In this document: positions 1 to 8,758 of the stretch, in pieces
Layout of the letters: the number at the start of each line of letters is the position of its first letter
Numbering within the stretch: the stretch's first letter is position 1
Origin: CAISDA01 sp050258555
Lineage (GTDB): Bacteria > Bacteroidota > Ignavibacteria > UBA10030 > UBA8401
Reading direction: 5' to 3'
Assembly: GCA_050258555.1 (NCBI GenBank)
Contig: JBLMZA010000099.1
Coordinates: forward strand, 1 to 25,442
Length of the DNA stretch: 25,442 nt
Translations under genes and position numbers: made by a program
Notes under the pieces: generated by a model
Told to the model about the DNA's origin: nothing
What the model saw: only the letters and a program-made list of their open reading frames with translations
Database searches by the model: none

Positions 1-1
1 C

Positions 2-2551
2 TGGTATCATGTGGGATCGAAGAACGAGAAGCCCGGCAAGACCGGCTTTGCGCATCTGTTCGAACATCTCATGTTCAACGGCAGCGAAAATTTTGACGAC
101 GATTATTTCCAGGCGCTCGAGCGCGTCGGCGCCACCGATCTGAACGGCACGACGAGCGAAGACAGGACGAATTATTTCCAGAATGTGCCGACCTCGGCCC
201 TCGATCTGGCGATGTGGATGGAGTCGGACCGCATGGGACACATGGTCGGCGCGATTTCGCAGAAGAAGCTCGATGAGCAGCGCGGCGTGGTGCAGAACGA
301 AAAGCGCCAGGGCGAAAATCAGCCCTATGCCGTGGTGGAAGAGCTGATGACGAAGGCCACATTCCCGGCGTCGCATCCGTATTCATGGACGGTCATCGGC
401 TCGATGGAGGACCTGAATGCCGCTTCGCTCGACGATGTGAAGGAATGGTTCCGCCAGTATTACGGTCCGTCGAATGCCGTGCTCGTGCTTGCAGGCGACA
501 TCGACGTGAAGACCGCGCGCGAAAAAGCGGAGAAATATTTCGGCGATATCCCGCCGGGTCCTCCGGTCGCCCATTTCAATTCATGGGTCGCCAAGCGCAG
601 CGGCGAACAGCGCCAGCAGGTGCAGGACCGCGTGCCGCAGGCCCGCATCTACAAAGTGTGGAACATTCCGCAATCGGGAAGCGAAACCGAAACATGGCTC
701 GACCTGGCGAGCGACGTGCTCTCCTCCGGCAAGACGTCGCGCCTCTACAAGCGCCTTGTCTACGACGATCAGATCGCCACCGCCGTCAGCGCGGGCATCG
801 ATTCGCGCGAAATCGCCAGCCAGTTCGTCATTACGGCAATGGCAAAGCCCGGCGTCGACCTCAAAAAAATCGAACAGGCGATCGACGAGGAACTCGCCCG
901 ATTCCTGAAGACGGGACCGACGGAAAAAGAACTGACGCGCGTCAAGACGCAGTATGAAGCCGGCTTCACACGCGGCATCGAACGCATCGGCGGCTTCGGC
1001 GGCAAGTCGGACATCCTGGCGAAAAACCAGGTCTTCCACAACGAGCCCGAATTCTACAAGACCACGCTCGCGCGCGTTGCCTCGGCAACGAAGGCGAAGC
1101 TGCAGAATGCGGCGAAGGAATGGCTGAGCGACGGCGTCTATGTGCTCGAGGTCTATCCCTTCCCGCAGCTTTCCACAACCGCAGCGGGCGCCGACAGGAA
1201 GCAGCTTCCCGATGTGGGCGCTCCGCCCACGGCGAAATTTCCGAAATTCGAACGCGCCACGCTCTCGAACGGCCTGAAAGTCATCCTGGCCGAGCGCGCC
1301 TCGATTCCCACGGTGGACATCGACATGATCATCGATGCCGGCTATGCCGCAGACCAGGACACGCTGCCCGGCGCGGCAAGCATGACCACCGACATGATCG
1401 GCGAGGGTACGACGACGCGCTCGTCGCTCGAGATCAGCGAGGAACTCGGCATGCTCGGCGCTTCGTACGGCAAAGGCTCGAACCTCGACATCACGTATGT
1501 GTCCATGTCGATGCTGAAGAAAAATCTCGACGCGTCGCTCTCGCTCTATGCCGATCTGATTCTGAATCCCACATTCCCGCAGGAGGATTTTCTGCGTACC
1601 CAGAAGCTGAAGATCGCGCGCATACAGCGCGAGAAGGCGACGCCGGTGCAGATGGCGCTCCGCGTGCTTCCGGGATTCATGTACGGCAAGCATCACGCAT
1701 ACGGCAATCCGATGACCGGATCGGGCACGGAAGAATCCATCCAGAAGCTGACGCGCGCGGATCTCGTGAAATTCCACAAGACATGGGTGAAGCCGAACAA
1801 TGCCACATTGATCATCGTGGGCGCCACGACGATGAAGGAGATGCGGCCGAAGCTCGAGGCGCTCTTCAAGGAGTGGAAGCAGGGAAGCGTGCCGGAAAAG
1901 AACCTGAAGAACGTCGAGCTGCCGAAGTCTTCGGCCGTGTACGTGATCGACAAGCCGGGCGCGGAGCAGTCGCTCATCCTCGCGGGCGCCGTCACGACGC
2001 CGAAGGCGAATCCGGAGGAAATTGCCACGATCACCATGAACAACATTCTGGGCGGGCTCTTCACATCGCGCATCAACATGAATCTCCGCGAGGACAAGCA
2101 TTGGACATACGGCGCATCGACATTCATGCGCGATGCGCGCGGACAGCGGCCGTTCATATGCTATGCTCCGGTGCAGACCGACAAGACGAAGGATGCCATC
2201 GCGGAAATCATCGGCGAAATGCGCGGCTTACAGGAAAAGAAGCCTGTCACGGCCGACGAGCTTCAGAAGGCGCAAAAGAGCCAGACGCTCGAGCTGCCGG
2301 GATCGTGGGAAACCAACGGCGCCGTCGCCAATACGATCCTCGAACTGGTCCAATTCGGGCTGCCCGATGATTATTATGATACGTATCCGGCGAAGGTCAA
2401 CGCCCTGAAGGCGGACGACATCACCGGCGCCGCACGGAATGTGCTGCATCCCGACCAGATGGTCTGGGTGGTGGTCGGCGACAAGGCGAAGATCGAGCCG
2501 TCGCTCAAAGAGTTGAACCTTGGCGAGGTGAAGACGCTCGAAGCCGAATGA
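2..2551 (+). CDS. M16 family zinc metallopeptidase, two-domain (5' truncated by window)
   Basis: Insulinase/pitrilysin-type peptidase that probably degrades peptides in the periplasm or at the envelope. The frame is open to the left window edge and reads WYHVGSKNEKPGKTGFAH, a segment that lies well inside the first M16 domain, so the start and any signal peptide are outside the window. The inverted zinc motif HxxEH is HLFEH at nt 53-67, and the third ligand is the Glu of VVQNEKRQ about 78 residues after the HLFEH glutamate. A second M16 domain begins near nt 1243 (FERATLSNGLKVILAE). It has no HxxEH but keeps the Arg/Tyr substrate-binding pair in NLREDKHWTYGAS. An active plus an inactive half is the usual architecture of this family. 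A strong terminator follows. The family is certain; the substrate is unknown. Confidence 0.93.
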   Translation, partial: WYHVGSKNEKPGKTGFAHLFEHLMFNGSENFDDDYFQALERVGATDLNGTTSEDRTNYFQNVPTSALDLAMWMESDRMGHMVGAISQKKLDEQRGVVQNEKRQGENQPYAVVEELMTKATFPASHPYSWTVIGSMEDLNAASLDDVKEWFRQYYGPSNAVLVLAGDIDVKTAREKAEKYFGDIPPGPPVAHFNSWVAKRSGEQRQQVQDRVPQARIYKVWNIPQSGSETETWLDLASDVLSSGKTSRLYKRLVYDDQIATAVSAGIDSREIASQFVITAMAKPGVDLKKIEQAIDEELARFLKTGPTEKELTRVKTQYEAGFTRGIERIGGFGGKSDILAKNQVFHNEPEFYKTTLARVASATKAKLQNAAKEWLSDGVYVLEVYPFPQLSTTAAGADRKQLPDVGAPPTAKFPKFERATLSNGLKVILAERASIPTVDIDMIIDAGYAADQDTLPGAASMTTDMIGEGTTTRSSLEISEELGMLGASYGKGSNLDITYVSMSMLKKNLDASLSLYADLILNPTFPQEDFLRTQKLKIARIQREKATPVQMALRVLPGFMYGKHHAYGNPMTGSGTEESIQKLTRADLVKFHKTWVKPNNATLIIVGATTMKEMRPKLEALFKEWKQGSVPEKNLKNVELPKSSAVYVIDKPGAEQSLILAGAVTTPKANPEEIATITMNNILGGLFTSRINMNLREDKHWTYGASTFMRDARGQRPFICYAPVQTDKTKDAIAEIIGEMRGLQEKKPVTADELQKAQKSQTLELPGSWETNGAVANTILELVQFGLPDDYYDTYPAKVNALKADDITGAARNVLHPDQMVWVVVGDKAKIEPSLKELNLGEVKTLEAE

Positions 2552-2613
2552 CGGCAGGGGGCGGCGACTGAGGCCGCGCTCCAGGCCGGCAGATCCGGCA
2601 GGCTGCACGAATG

Positions 2614-2663
2614 AAAAAAAATCCGCCTGTTGCAGGAACAACTGCGGCAGGCGGATTTTTTTT
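2614..2663 (+). terminator. Strong intrinsic terminator, probably bidirectional
   Basis: A perfect 16-bp inverted repeat, AAAAAAAATCCGCCTG (2614-2629) and CAGGCGGATTTTTTTT (2648-2663). The pairing continues inwards through two G-U wobbles and four further pairs to a six-base loop at 2636-2641. The A8/T8 ends give a U-tract on either strand. It separates the M16 peptidase from the yggS promoter that follows. Confidence 0.92.
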
Positions 2664-2696
2664 GCCGTTTCAGAGGGTTTGGGCGGTTACCGGTCG

Positions 2697-2727
2697 TTGT
2701 TTTTCAAACCAAAAAAAGGTATATTTG
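2697..2727 (+). promoter_or_regulatory. Bacteroidota-type promoter for the yggS operon
   Basis: TTG at 2697-2699, a 20-base spacer, then TATATTTG at 2720-2727. This is an exact match to the Bacteroidota primary sigma factor consensus TTG-N(about 19-21)-TAnnTTTG. Transcription would begin a few bases past 2727, leaving only about 10-14 nt before the yggS ATG at 2744. No Shine-Dalgarno sequence is visible in that short leader. Confidence 0.72.
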
Positions 2728-2743
2728 TTATCCGAAATTATCT

Positions 2744-3442
2744 ATGGTCGCCGACAATATCAGACATATTCGTGAATCGGTCGAGGGCACCTGTAATCGG
2801 TTGGGGAGAGACCCGGCGTCGGTGAAACTGATCGCAGTGGGCAAGACGTTTCCTCCCGAAAAAATTCTTGAAGCGGTCAATGCGGGCGTCGCCGATATCG
2901 GCGAGAATTACGTCCAGGAAGCCACAGCCAAGCGCAGCGCATTGAACGATGAAAGGATCCGATGGCATTTCATCGGACACCTCCAGACGAACAAGGTCAA
3001 ATACATCGCGGAATGGGTCGCAATGATCCATTCCGTCGACAACATCCGCTGCGCGGAAGAGATTCAGAGGCATGCAGCGCGCCTCGGACGGCGGATCGAT
3101 GTGCTTGTTGAAGTCAACACGAGTGAAGAAGCCACGAAATTCGGCGTGAAGCCCGAGCAGGCCGTCGAGTTCGTGCATTCGCTTGCCGTGCTCCCCAATG
3201 TCAGCGTCAAAGGATTGATGACGATCGGACCGTTTACGGACCGGGCCGAAGAGTCGCGCGCATCTTTCCGGCTTCTGAAAACGCTGTTTGATGAAATCAA
3301 CCGATCGAAGCGGATGGCGCTGACCGAATTGTCGATGGGCATGACGCACGATTATCAGCTTGCGATCGAAGAGGGGGCGACGATGATCCGCATCGGCACG
3401 GCGATCTTCGGCTCCCGCACAAACCGAACGAGGCAACTATGA
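2744..3442 (+). CDS. yggS: PLP homeostasis protein, YggS/YBL036C family
   Basis: A 232-residue cytosolic protein that binds pyridoxal phosphate and buffers the PLP pool; it has no known catalytic reaction. The PLP lysine is K34 in LIAVGKTFPPEKI. Other family blocks are GENYVQE, WHFIGHLQTNKVKYI, VEVNTSEEATKFGV and LSMGMTHDYQLAIEEGATM. ATG 2744 is chosen because the family begins about here and because an upstream in-frame start at 2630 lies inside the terminator hairpin, ahead of the promoter. The gene overlaps divIVA by 4 bases (ATGA), which implies translational coupling. In Bacillus the equivalent gene, ylmE, also lies just upstream of the divIVA-ileS segment. Confidence 0.95.
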   Translation: MVADNIRHIRESVEGTCNRLGRDPASVKLIAVGKTFPPEKILEAVNAGVADIGENYVQEATAKRSALNDERIRWHFIGHLQTNKVKYIAEWVAMIHSVDNIRCAEEIQRHAARLGRRIDVLVEVNTSEEATKFGVKPEQAVEFVHSLAVLPNVSVKGLMTIGPFTDRAEESRASFRLLKTLFDEINRSKRMALTELSMGMTHDYQLAIEEGATMIRIGTAIFGSRTNRTRQL

Positions 3443-3966
3443 CGCTTACTCCGCTGGACATCAAGAAGCAGGAATTCAAGCGCGTTCTGCGCGGATACGA
3501 CACCGTCGAAGTCAATTCCTTTCTCGAAATGATCTCGGTCGAATATGCCGAGGCGCTTCGGCAGGTGAAGGAAATGAAGGAACACCTGATGGAGGCGGAA
3601 GTGACGCTCCGCGACTACAAGCAGAAGGAGCGCGATCTTCAGCAGGTGCTCATGCAGGCGCAGGAAACCAGCTCGCGCTCGATCGAGCATGCCAGGCGCG
3701 AAGCCGAAGTCGTGATCAGCGAGGCGGAGCTCAAGGCAAGTCAGATCATCGAGCGGGGAAGAAACGAGGCCGCGCGCTTCAAGGAGGAAGTCACCACGCT
3801 CCGCGCGCGCAAGGATACGCTCATCAGCCGGCTCAAAGTGCTGCTGAATTCGGAACTCGAGCTCATCAAGGCGCTCGAAGCGGAAGACGACGAGATCCAG
3901 AAGGATCCGGGCCGGGGCACCGGCAAGGCGAACTTCCAGGTCGACGATATCTTAAAAAAATTGTAA
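3439..3966 (+). CDS. divIVA: DivIVA domain-containing coiled-coil protein
   Basis: A 175-residue protein. Residues 1-30 (TPLDIKKQEFKRVLRGYD then VEVNSFLE) match the DivIVA N-terminal lipid-binding domain, including the RGYD..EVN.FL signature. Roughly residues 35-145 are a heptad-rich, highly charged coiled coil, followed by a short flexible tail ending VDDILKKL. DivIVA proteins assemble on negatively curved membrane at poles and septa and recruit division or wall-synthesis partners. They are best known from Gram-positive bacteria, so the gene is noteworthy in a genome with TonB receptors. Its position between yggS and ileS is the same as in Firmicutes. The exact role here (division, polarity or other) cannot be read from the sequence. 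Confidence 0.87.
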   Translation: MTLTPLDIKKQEFKRVLRGYDTVEVNSFLEMISVEYAEALRQVKEMKEHLMEAEVTLRDYKQKERDLQQVLMQAQETSSRSIEHARREAEVVISEAELKASQIIERGRNEAARFKEEVTTLRARKDTLISRLKVLLNSELELIKALEAEDDEIQKDPGRGTGKANFQVDDILKKL

Positions 3967-3983
3967 ACACACTTTTGGAACTC

Positions 3984-4805
3984 ATGGCCACATTAAAAGA
4001 ACAGATCAGCGACGCGCTTCACTATATTCGGACAAAAACACAATCGACGCCCGAGGTCGGCATCATTCTCGGCACGGGCCTGGGCGGACTCGTCAAGGAA
4101 ATCGAGATCGAGACCGTGATCGACTACGCGGAGATTCCGCATTTCCCGCTCTCGACGGTCGAATCGCATCAGGGCAAGCTCATCTTCGGCAGACTCGGCG
4201 GCAAGCAGGTGGTCGCCATGCAGGGACGCTTCCACTATTATGAAGGATACACGATGCAGCAGGTGACATTCCCGGTGCGCGTCATGAAGTTCCTGGGCAT
4301 CTCGACGCTGCTCATCTCGAATGCGGCCGGAGGCATGAATCCGCTCTTCGCCAAGGGCGATGTCATGCTGATCACCGATCACATCAATCTTCTGGGCGAC
4401 AATCCGCTCATCGGACCCAATGACGACGAGCTCGGGCCGCGCTTTCCGGACATGTCCGAGCCGTATTCGCGCGAACTCGGCGCGCTTGCCGAGCGCGTGG
4501 CGATCGAAAACGGCATCCGCCTCCAAAAAGGCGTCTTTGTGGCCGTGTCGGGACCGAACCTCGAGACGCGCGCCGAATACCGCTTCCTGCGGGGCATCGG
4601 AGCCGATGTGGTCGGCATGTCGACCGTGCCCGAAGCGATCGTGGCGGCGCATATGAGCTTGCGCACGCTGGGTTTTTCGATCATCACGGACGAGTGCTTC
4701 CCCGACGCGCTCAAGCCGGCAGAGCTGGACGAGATCATCCGCGTGGCCAACGGCACCGAGCCGAAGCTCACGACGATCATGAAAAATGTGGTCGCACAGC
4801 TGTAA
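3984..4805 (+). CDS. Purine nucleoside phosphorylase, trimeric PNP family
   Basis: A 273-residue enzyme that cleaves purine (deoxy)nucleosides with phosphate to free base and (deoxy)ribose-1-phosphate in salvage. Visible motifs are the phosphate-binding GTGLGGL (30-36), SHQGK (61-65), GRFHYYEGY (81-89), NAAGG (113-117), the base-site GPNLETRAEYR (190-200) with E194, and GMSTVPE (211-217). The residue equivalent to Asn243 of human PNP appears to be Asp (D236 in IITDE), which could widen base specificity towards 6-aminopurines. ATG 3984 is preferred to a TTG nine bases upstream. The gene sits 17 bases after divIVA, where Bacillus has ylmFGH-divIVA-ileS without a PNP. The family is secure; the substrate is not. 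Confidence 0.92.
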   Translation: MATLKEQISDALHYIRTKTQSTPEVGIILGTGLGGLVKEIEIETVIDYAEIPHFPLSTVESHQGKLIFGRLGGKQVVAMQGRFHYYEGYTMQQVTFPVRVMKFLGISTLLISNAAGGMNPLFAKGDVMLITDHINLLGDNPLIGPNDDELGPRFPDMSEPYSRELGALAERVAIENGIRLQKGVFVAVSGPNLETRAEYRFLRGIGADVVGMSTVPEAIVAAHMSLRTLGFSIITDECFPDALKPAELDEIIRVANGTEPKLTTIMKNVVAQL

Positions 4806-4901
4806 TTTATGAAACGCCCCAGCCTCAGAATTTGTTTTCATATGATTGGCGGCAGGGAGACGATATCGCTCATTGTGAAATCCGGAAAGTAAAGGAAGCC
4901 G

Positions 4902-7900
4902 ATGTTCAAAGAGTTGACCGACAAGATCAATTATTCAGAGGTCGAGAAAGAAACGCTCGCATTCTGGGATTCGAAGCGCGTCTTCGAAGAAAGCATCCAC
5001 TCGCGCGAAGGCAAGCCGCTGTATACCTTCTTTGAAGGCCCGCCCACGGCCAACGGCCGCCCCGGCATTCACCATGTGATGGCACGCACGCTCAAAGACG
5101 CCGTCTGCCGCTACAAGACCATGCAGGGCTTCCAGGTCTTCCGCAAGGCGGGATGGGACACGCACGGCCTTCCGGTCGAAATCGAGGTCGAGAAGCAGAT
5201 CGGCATCAAGCACAAGGACGAGATCATCGCCTACGGCGTGGAGAAGTTCAACGAGGAATGCCGCAAATCGGTCTGGAAGTACAAGAGCGAATGGGAAGAG
5301 ATGACGCGTGAGATGGGCTACTGGGTCGATCTCGGCAATCCGTACGTCACGTTCCACAACGAGTACATCGAATCGATCTGGTGGGCGCTCAAAAAATTCT
5401 TCGACGAGGACATGATGTACCGCGGCTACAAGATTCAGCCGTACTGTCCGCGCTGTGAAACGCCGCTCTCGTCGCACGAAGTGGCCCTGGGCTACAAGGA
5501 CGTGAAGGAGCCCAGCGTCTATGTGAAGATGAAAGTGAAGGGAGAGGAGAACACCTACTTCCTCGTCTGGACGACGACGCCGTGGACGCTCATTTCGAAC
5601 GTCGGACTGGCCGTGCATCCCGAGATCGAGTATGTGACCGTCGAGCTGCTCTCGAACGACGAGGAGCCGAAGCCGACAGGCGAGCGGCTCATTCTTGCCA
5701 AGTCGCGGCTTGAAGTGCTGAAGGAAAAATTCACCGTCGTCGCCGAATACAAGGGCGCCGAGCTTGTCCGCAAGGAATACGAGCGCATCTTCAACTACCA
5801 CGAGGTGAAGGAAAAGGGATGGTATGTCGTGCCGGCGATGTTTGTGACGACCGAAGACGGCTCCGGCATCGTGCATATGGCGCCCGCTTACGGCGAGGAC
5901 GACTACCAGGTCGGGCGCAAGTACGGACTGCCCACGATCCATCCCGTGAACAAGTCGGGCGAGTTCGAGGAGGAGGTCACCGACTTCAAGGGAAAATTCG
6001 TGAAGGACGCCGATGCGGACATCATCGCCAATCTGAAGGCGCGCAACATTCTTTACAAGAAGGAGCAGTACCTGCACAGCTATCCGCACTGCTGGCGCTG
6101 CTCGTCGCCGCTTCTGTATTACGCGCGGCATTCATGGTACATCAGCACGACCAAGTACGCCGAGCGCATGATCGCGCTCAACAAGGAAATCAACTGGATC
6201 CCGGTCGAAGTCGGCGCCGGGCGGTTCGGCAACTGGCTCGAGGAGAACAAGGACTGGGCGCTCTCGCGCGACCGGTACTGGGGCACGCCGCTTCCGGTCT
6301 GGATCTGCGAGAAGTGCGGCCGCCAGCACTGCGTCGGCTCGATCGACGATCTGCGCAAGGGGCACAACGTGACCGAGCCGCTCGATCTGCACAAGCCGGC
6401 GGTCGACAAGGTGACGTTCGACTGCGAATGCGGCGGCGTGATGCGCCGTACGCCCGAGCTCATCGACGTCTGGTTCGATTCTGGATCGATGCCGTTCGCC
6501 CAGTGGCACTATCCGTTCGAGAACAAGGAGATGTTCGAAAAATCGTTCCCGGCCGATTTCATTTCGGAAGGCATCGATCAGACGCGCGGATGGTTCTACA
6601 CGCTCCATGCGATCAGCTCGTTCCTCTTCGATAAGCCCGCGTTCCGGAACGTGCTCGTCAACGAACTCATTCTCGACAAGCAGGGGCAGAAAATGTCGAA
6701 GTCGAAGGGCAACACGGTCAATCCCTTCGACCTGATCAGGAAATACGGCGCCGATGCCACGCGCTGGTATCTGGTGCAGAACAGCCCCGTGTGGCGTCCC
6801 ACACTGTTCGACGAAGAGGGCATCGCCGAAGTGCAGCGCAAGTTCTTCAGCACGCTCGTCAACACGTATTCGTTCTTCGCGCTCTATGCGAACATCGACG
6901 GCTTCTCGTACGCCGAGGAACGCATTCCGGTGAAAGAGCGTTCTGAAATCGATCGGTGGATTCTCTCGTCGCTCAACACGCTCATCGGCGTGTTTACCGA
7001 TCACATGGACCATTACGATCTGACGAAGGCGGCGCGCGCGGTGAGCGACTTCACGCTCGATGAGCTCTCGAACTGGTATGTGCGACGCAACCGCCGTCGT
7101 TTCTGGAAAAGCGAGAAGGGAAAGGACAAGACCGCGGCCTACCAGACGCTGTTCGAATGTCTTGAGACGATCGCGCGGCTCATGGCGCCGATTGCGCCGT
7201 TCTTTTCCGAGGAATTGTACAGGAATCTGCATGCGACCGTGTCGCTTGGCGGCGCCGAGTCTGTGCATTTGTCGTCGGTGCCGGCCGTCGAGGCCGAGGC
7301 GATCGACGCCGAGCTCGAAAGCCGCATGTCGCTTGCCATGAAGATCGTCGGCATCGTGCGCGCCATGCGCATGAAGTCGAACCTGAAGGTCCGACAGCCG
7401 CTGAGCAAGATCATTCTTCCGGTGGACGAGGCCCGCAAGGCGGCCGTGAAGAAGATGGAAGATGTGATCCTGGAAGAGATCAACGTCAAGGCCATCGAAT
7501 ACGTCTCGGACGACACCGATATTGTGAGCAAGAAGGCGAAGCCGAATTTCCGATCGCTCGGCCAGAAGTTCGGCAAGCAGGTGCAGGGCGTCGCCGCGGC
7601 GGTCCGCGCCATGACATCGAAGGACGTGTCCGCGCTGCAGAAGAACGGAAGTTTCGCCCTGAATGTGGACGGCAGCACTGCCACGATTTCGAAGGACGAT
7701 GTCGAGATCATCCACGAGGAGCTGAAGGGCTGGCTCGTCGAATCGGACGGACCGGTGACCGTGGCGCTCGATACGGAAGTCACCGCGGAGCTCCGCAGCG
7801 AGGGCTTCGCCCGCGAGTTTGTCAACCGCGTGCAGAACATGCGCAAGGATGCGGGATTCGACATCACCGACCGGATCGCCATCACCTTTGCGGCGTCGGG

Positions 7901-8054
7901 CGAACTCGCCTCCGCGCTTGAACGGATGAAGCAGTACGTGATGAGCGAAACATTGTGTGTGAAGATGGAAGCGGGAACCGCCGGGGGGGAGGCGACGTCG
8001 AGCGACGACGTCAACGGCGAGAAGTGCACGATCGGTATCGTACGGATGAAGTAA
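4902..8054 (+). CDS. ileS: Isoleucyl-tRNA synthetase, long type 2 with GIHH signature
   Basis: A 1050-residue class I synthetase that charges tRNA-Ile, with an editing function. Type-2 (eukaryote-like) features are the length and the sequence around GWDTHGLPVEIEVEK. The ATP-binding signature normally written HIGH reads G55-I56-H57-H58 (PTANGRPGIHHVMART). The second signature is canonical, KMSKS at 597-601. Cysteine clusters YCPRCETP, HCWRCSSP and CEKCGRQHC are zinc-ribbon-like elements. GSGIVHMAPAYGEDD belongs to the CP1 editing domain. The C-terminal third is the anticodon-binding and type-2 extension. The start has an upstream AAAGGAAG at about 6 bases. It sits 96 bases after pnp. Type-2 enzymes are intrinsically less sensitive to mupirocin, and the GxHH swap is reported to raise resistance further. 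Confidence 0.97.
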   Translation: MFKELTDKINYSEVEKETLAFWDSKRVFEESIHSREGKPLYTFFEGPPTANGRPGIHHVMARTLKDAVCRYKTMQGFQVFRKAGWDTHGLPVEIEVEKQIGIKHKDEIIAYGVEKFNEECRKSVWKYKSEWEEMTREMGYWVDLGNPYVTFHNEYIESIWWALKKFFDEDMMYRGYKIQPYCPRCETPLSSHEVALGYKDVKEPSVYVKMKVKGEENTYFLVWTTTPWTLISNVGLAVHPEIEYVTVELLSNDEEPKPTGERLILAKSRLEVLKEKFTVVAEYKGAELVRKEYERIFNYHEVKEKGWYVVPAMFVTTEDGSGIVHMAPAYGEDDYQVGRKYGLPTIHPVNKSGEFEEEVTDFKGKFVKDADADIIANLKARNILYKKEQYLHSYPHCWRCSSPLLYYARHSWYISTTKYAERMIALNKEINWIPVEVGAGRFGNWLEENKDWALSRDRYWGTPLPVWICEKCGRQHCVGSIDDLRKGHNVTEPLDLHKPAVDKVTFDCECGGVMRRTPELIDVWFDSGSMPFAQWHYPFENKEMFEKSFPADFISEGIDQTRGWFYTLHAISSFLFDKPAFRNVLVNELILDKQGQKMSKSKGNTVNPFDLIRKYGADATRWYLVQNSPVWRPTLFDEEGIAEVQRKFFSTLVNTYSFFALYANIDGFSYAEERIPVKERSEIDRWILSSLNTLIGVFTDHMDHYDLTKAARAVSDFTLDELSNWYVRRNRRRFWKSEKGKDKTAAYQTLFECLETIARLMAPIAPFFSEELYRNLHATVSLGGAESVHLSSVPAVEAEAIDAELESRMSLAMKIVGIVRAMRMKSNLKVRQPLSKIILPVDEARKAAVKKMEDVILEEINVKAIEYVSDDTDIVSKKAKPNFRSLGQKFGKQVQGVAAAVRAMTSKDVSALQKNGSFALNVDGSTATISKDDVEIIHEELKGWLVESDGPVTVALDTEVTAELRSEGFAREFVNRVQNMRKDAGFDITDRIAITFAASGELASALERMKQYVMSETLCVKMEAGTAGGEATSSDDVNGEKCTIGIVRMK

Positions 8055-8170
8055 ATCGGTAAGCGGCAATTCGGAAGCCTCGGACGGCACGCACAAGCGG
8101 TCGAGTGTTTGAGCGCGCAATCGCGAGGTACATCACATTCATTCAGGACAATTTCTACGGGGAAGGCGCC

Positions 8171-8758
8171 ATGGCGAAAACTCAGACAGGAACGCGAGCG
8201 TCGGCAGGGTCCACAAAAGCCGCAAAGAAAACGCCGGCAGTGCCGGCTAAGGCGGGAAAGACAGCAACAGCGCAGAAAAGTGCGAAGGCTGGAAAGCCGG
8301 CACCCAACATCATCAAGAAAAAAACAGCGAGTGCAACCGTGAGCAAAGCAAAGAGCGCGTACAGCGCACGTGAGTTGGAGCATTTCAAGAAAATCATTCT
8401 TGAGAAGAGAAAAGAGATCCTTGAAGAACTGCAGATCCTGAAAGAAAACATGATGGATCCGACGACGGGAGAGTATGAGAACGAAAATTCGGCATACTCG
8501 ATGCATATGGAGCAGGGAACGGACGCCATGGAGCGCGAAAAGACGTTCATGTTCGCCTCGCGCGAAGGCAAGTTCCTGAATTATCTTGACGACGCGCTCG
8601 TCCGCATCGAAAAGGGAACATACGGACTGTGCATCGAGTGCATCGACACGCCGAAGATGCTGTGCAAGACGTGTCCCCTGATTCCGAAGGAGCGGCTCGA
8701 GGCCGTGCCCCATGCGCAGCTCTGTGTCGAGATCAAAACCCGCAAGGTGCGTGCGTGA
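8171..8758 (+). CDS. DksA/TraR-type zinc-finger protein with Lys/Ala-rich N-terminal tail
   Basis: A 195-residue protein. The C-terminal half is DksA/TraR-like: a helical segment from about residue 65 (ARELEHFKKIILEKRKEIL), then TDAMEREK, a second helix, and a C4 zinc finger (CIEC then CKTC in YGLCIECIDTPKMLCKTC). Such proteins bind RNA polymerase through its secondary channel. The first 67 residues contain no acidic residue and at least 14 Lys and 16 Ala, resembling a histone H1 tail, and could bind nucleic acid. ATG 8171 is chosen over an upstream in-frame GTG (8105) because GGGGAAGG precedes it. The stop overlaps the lspA start (GTGA). The position equals ylyA, between ileS and lspA, in Bacillus. 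Confidence 0.88.
   Translation: MAKTQTGTRASAGSTKAAKKTPAVPAKAGKTATAQKSAKAGKPAPNIIKKKTASATVSKAKSAYSARELEHFKKIILEKRKEILEELQILKENMMDPTTGEYENENSAYSMHMEQGTDAMEREKTFMFASREGKFLNYLDDALVRIEKGTYGLCIECIDTPKMLCKTCPLIPKERLEAVPHAQLCVEIKTRKVRA

Noticed and set aside
581..2101. Long open frame antisense to the M16 peptidase
   Set aside because: Arg/His/Leu-rich translation without recognisable motifs; a by-product of GC-biased third codon positions in the real gene.
2630..2743. Upstream start for yggS
   Set aside because: It would start inside the terminator hairpin and include the promoter; YggS homology begins at ATG 2744.
4808..4842. Possible hairpin TATGAAAC / GTTTTCATA in the pnp-ileS gap
   Set aside because: Short A/T-rich stem with a bulge and a 19-base loop; too weak to call, and no U-tract.
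6132..8120. Open frame of over 600 codons antisense to ileS
   Set aside because: No family motif, composition typical of an antisense shadow, and it lies wholly opposite a certain gene.
8105..8170. GTG start for the DksA-type gene
   Set aside because: ATG 8171 has a good GGGGAAGG ribosome site and begins the basic tail; the upstream 22 codons show no supporting feature.
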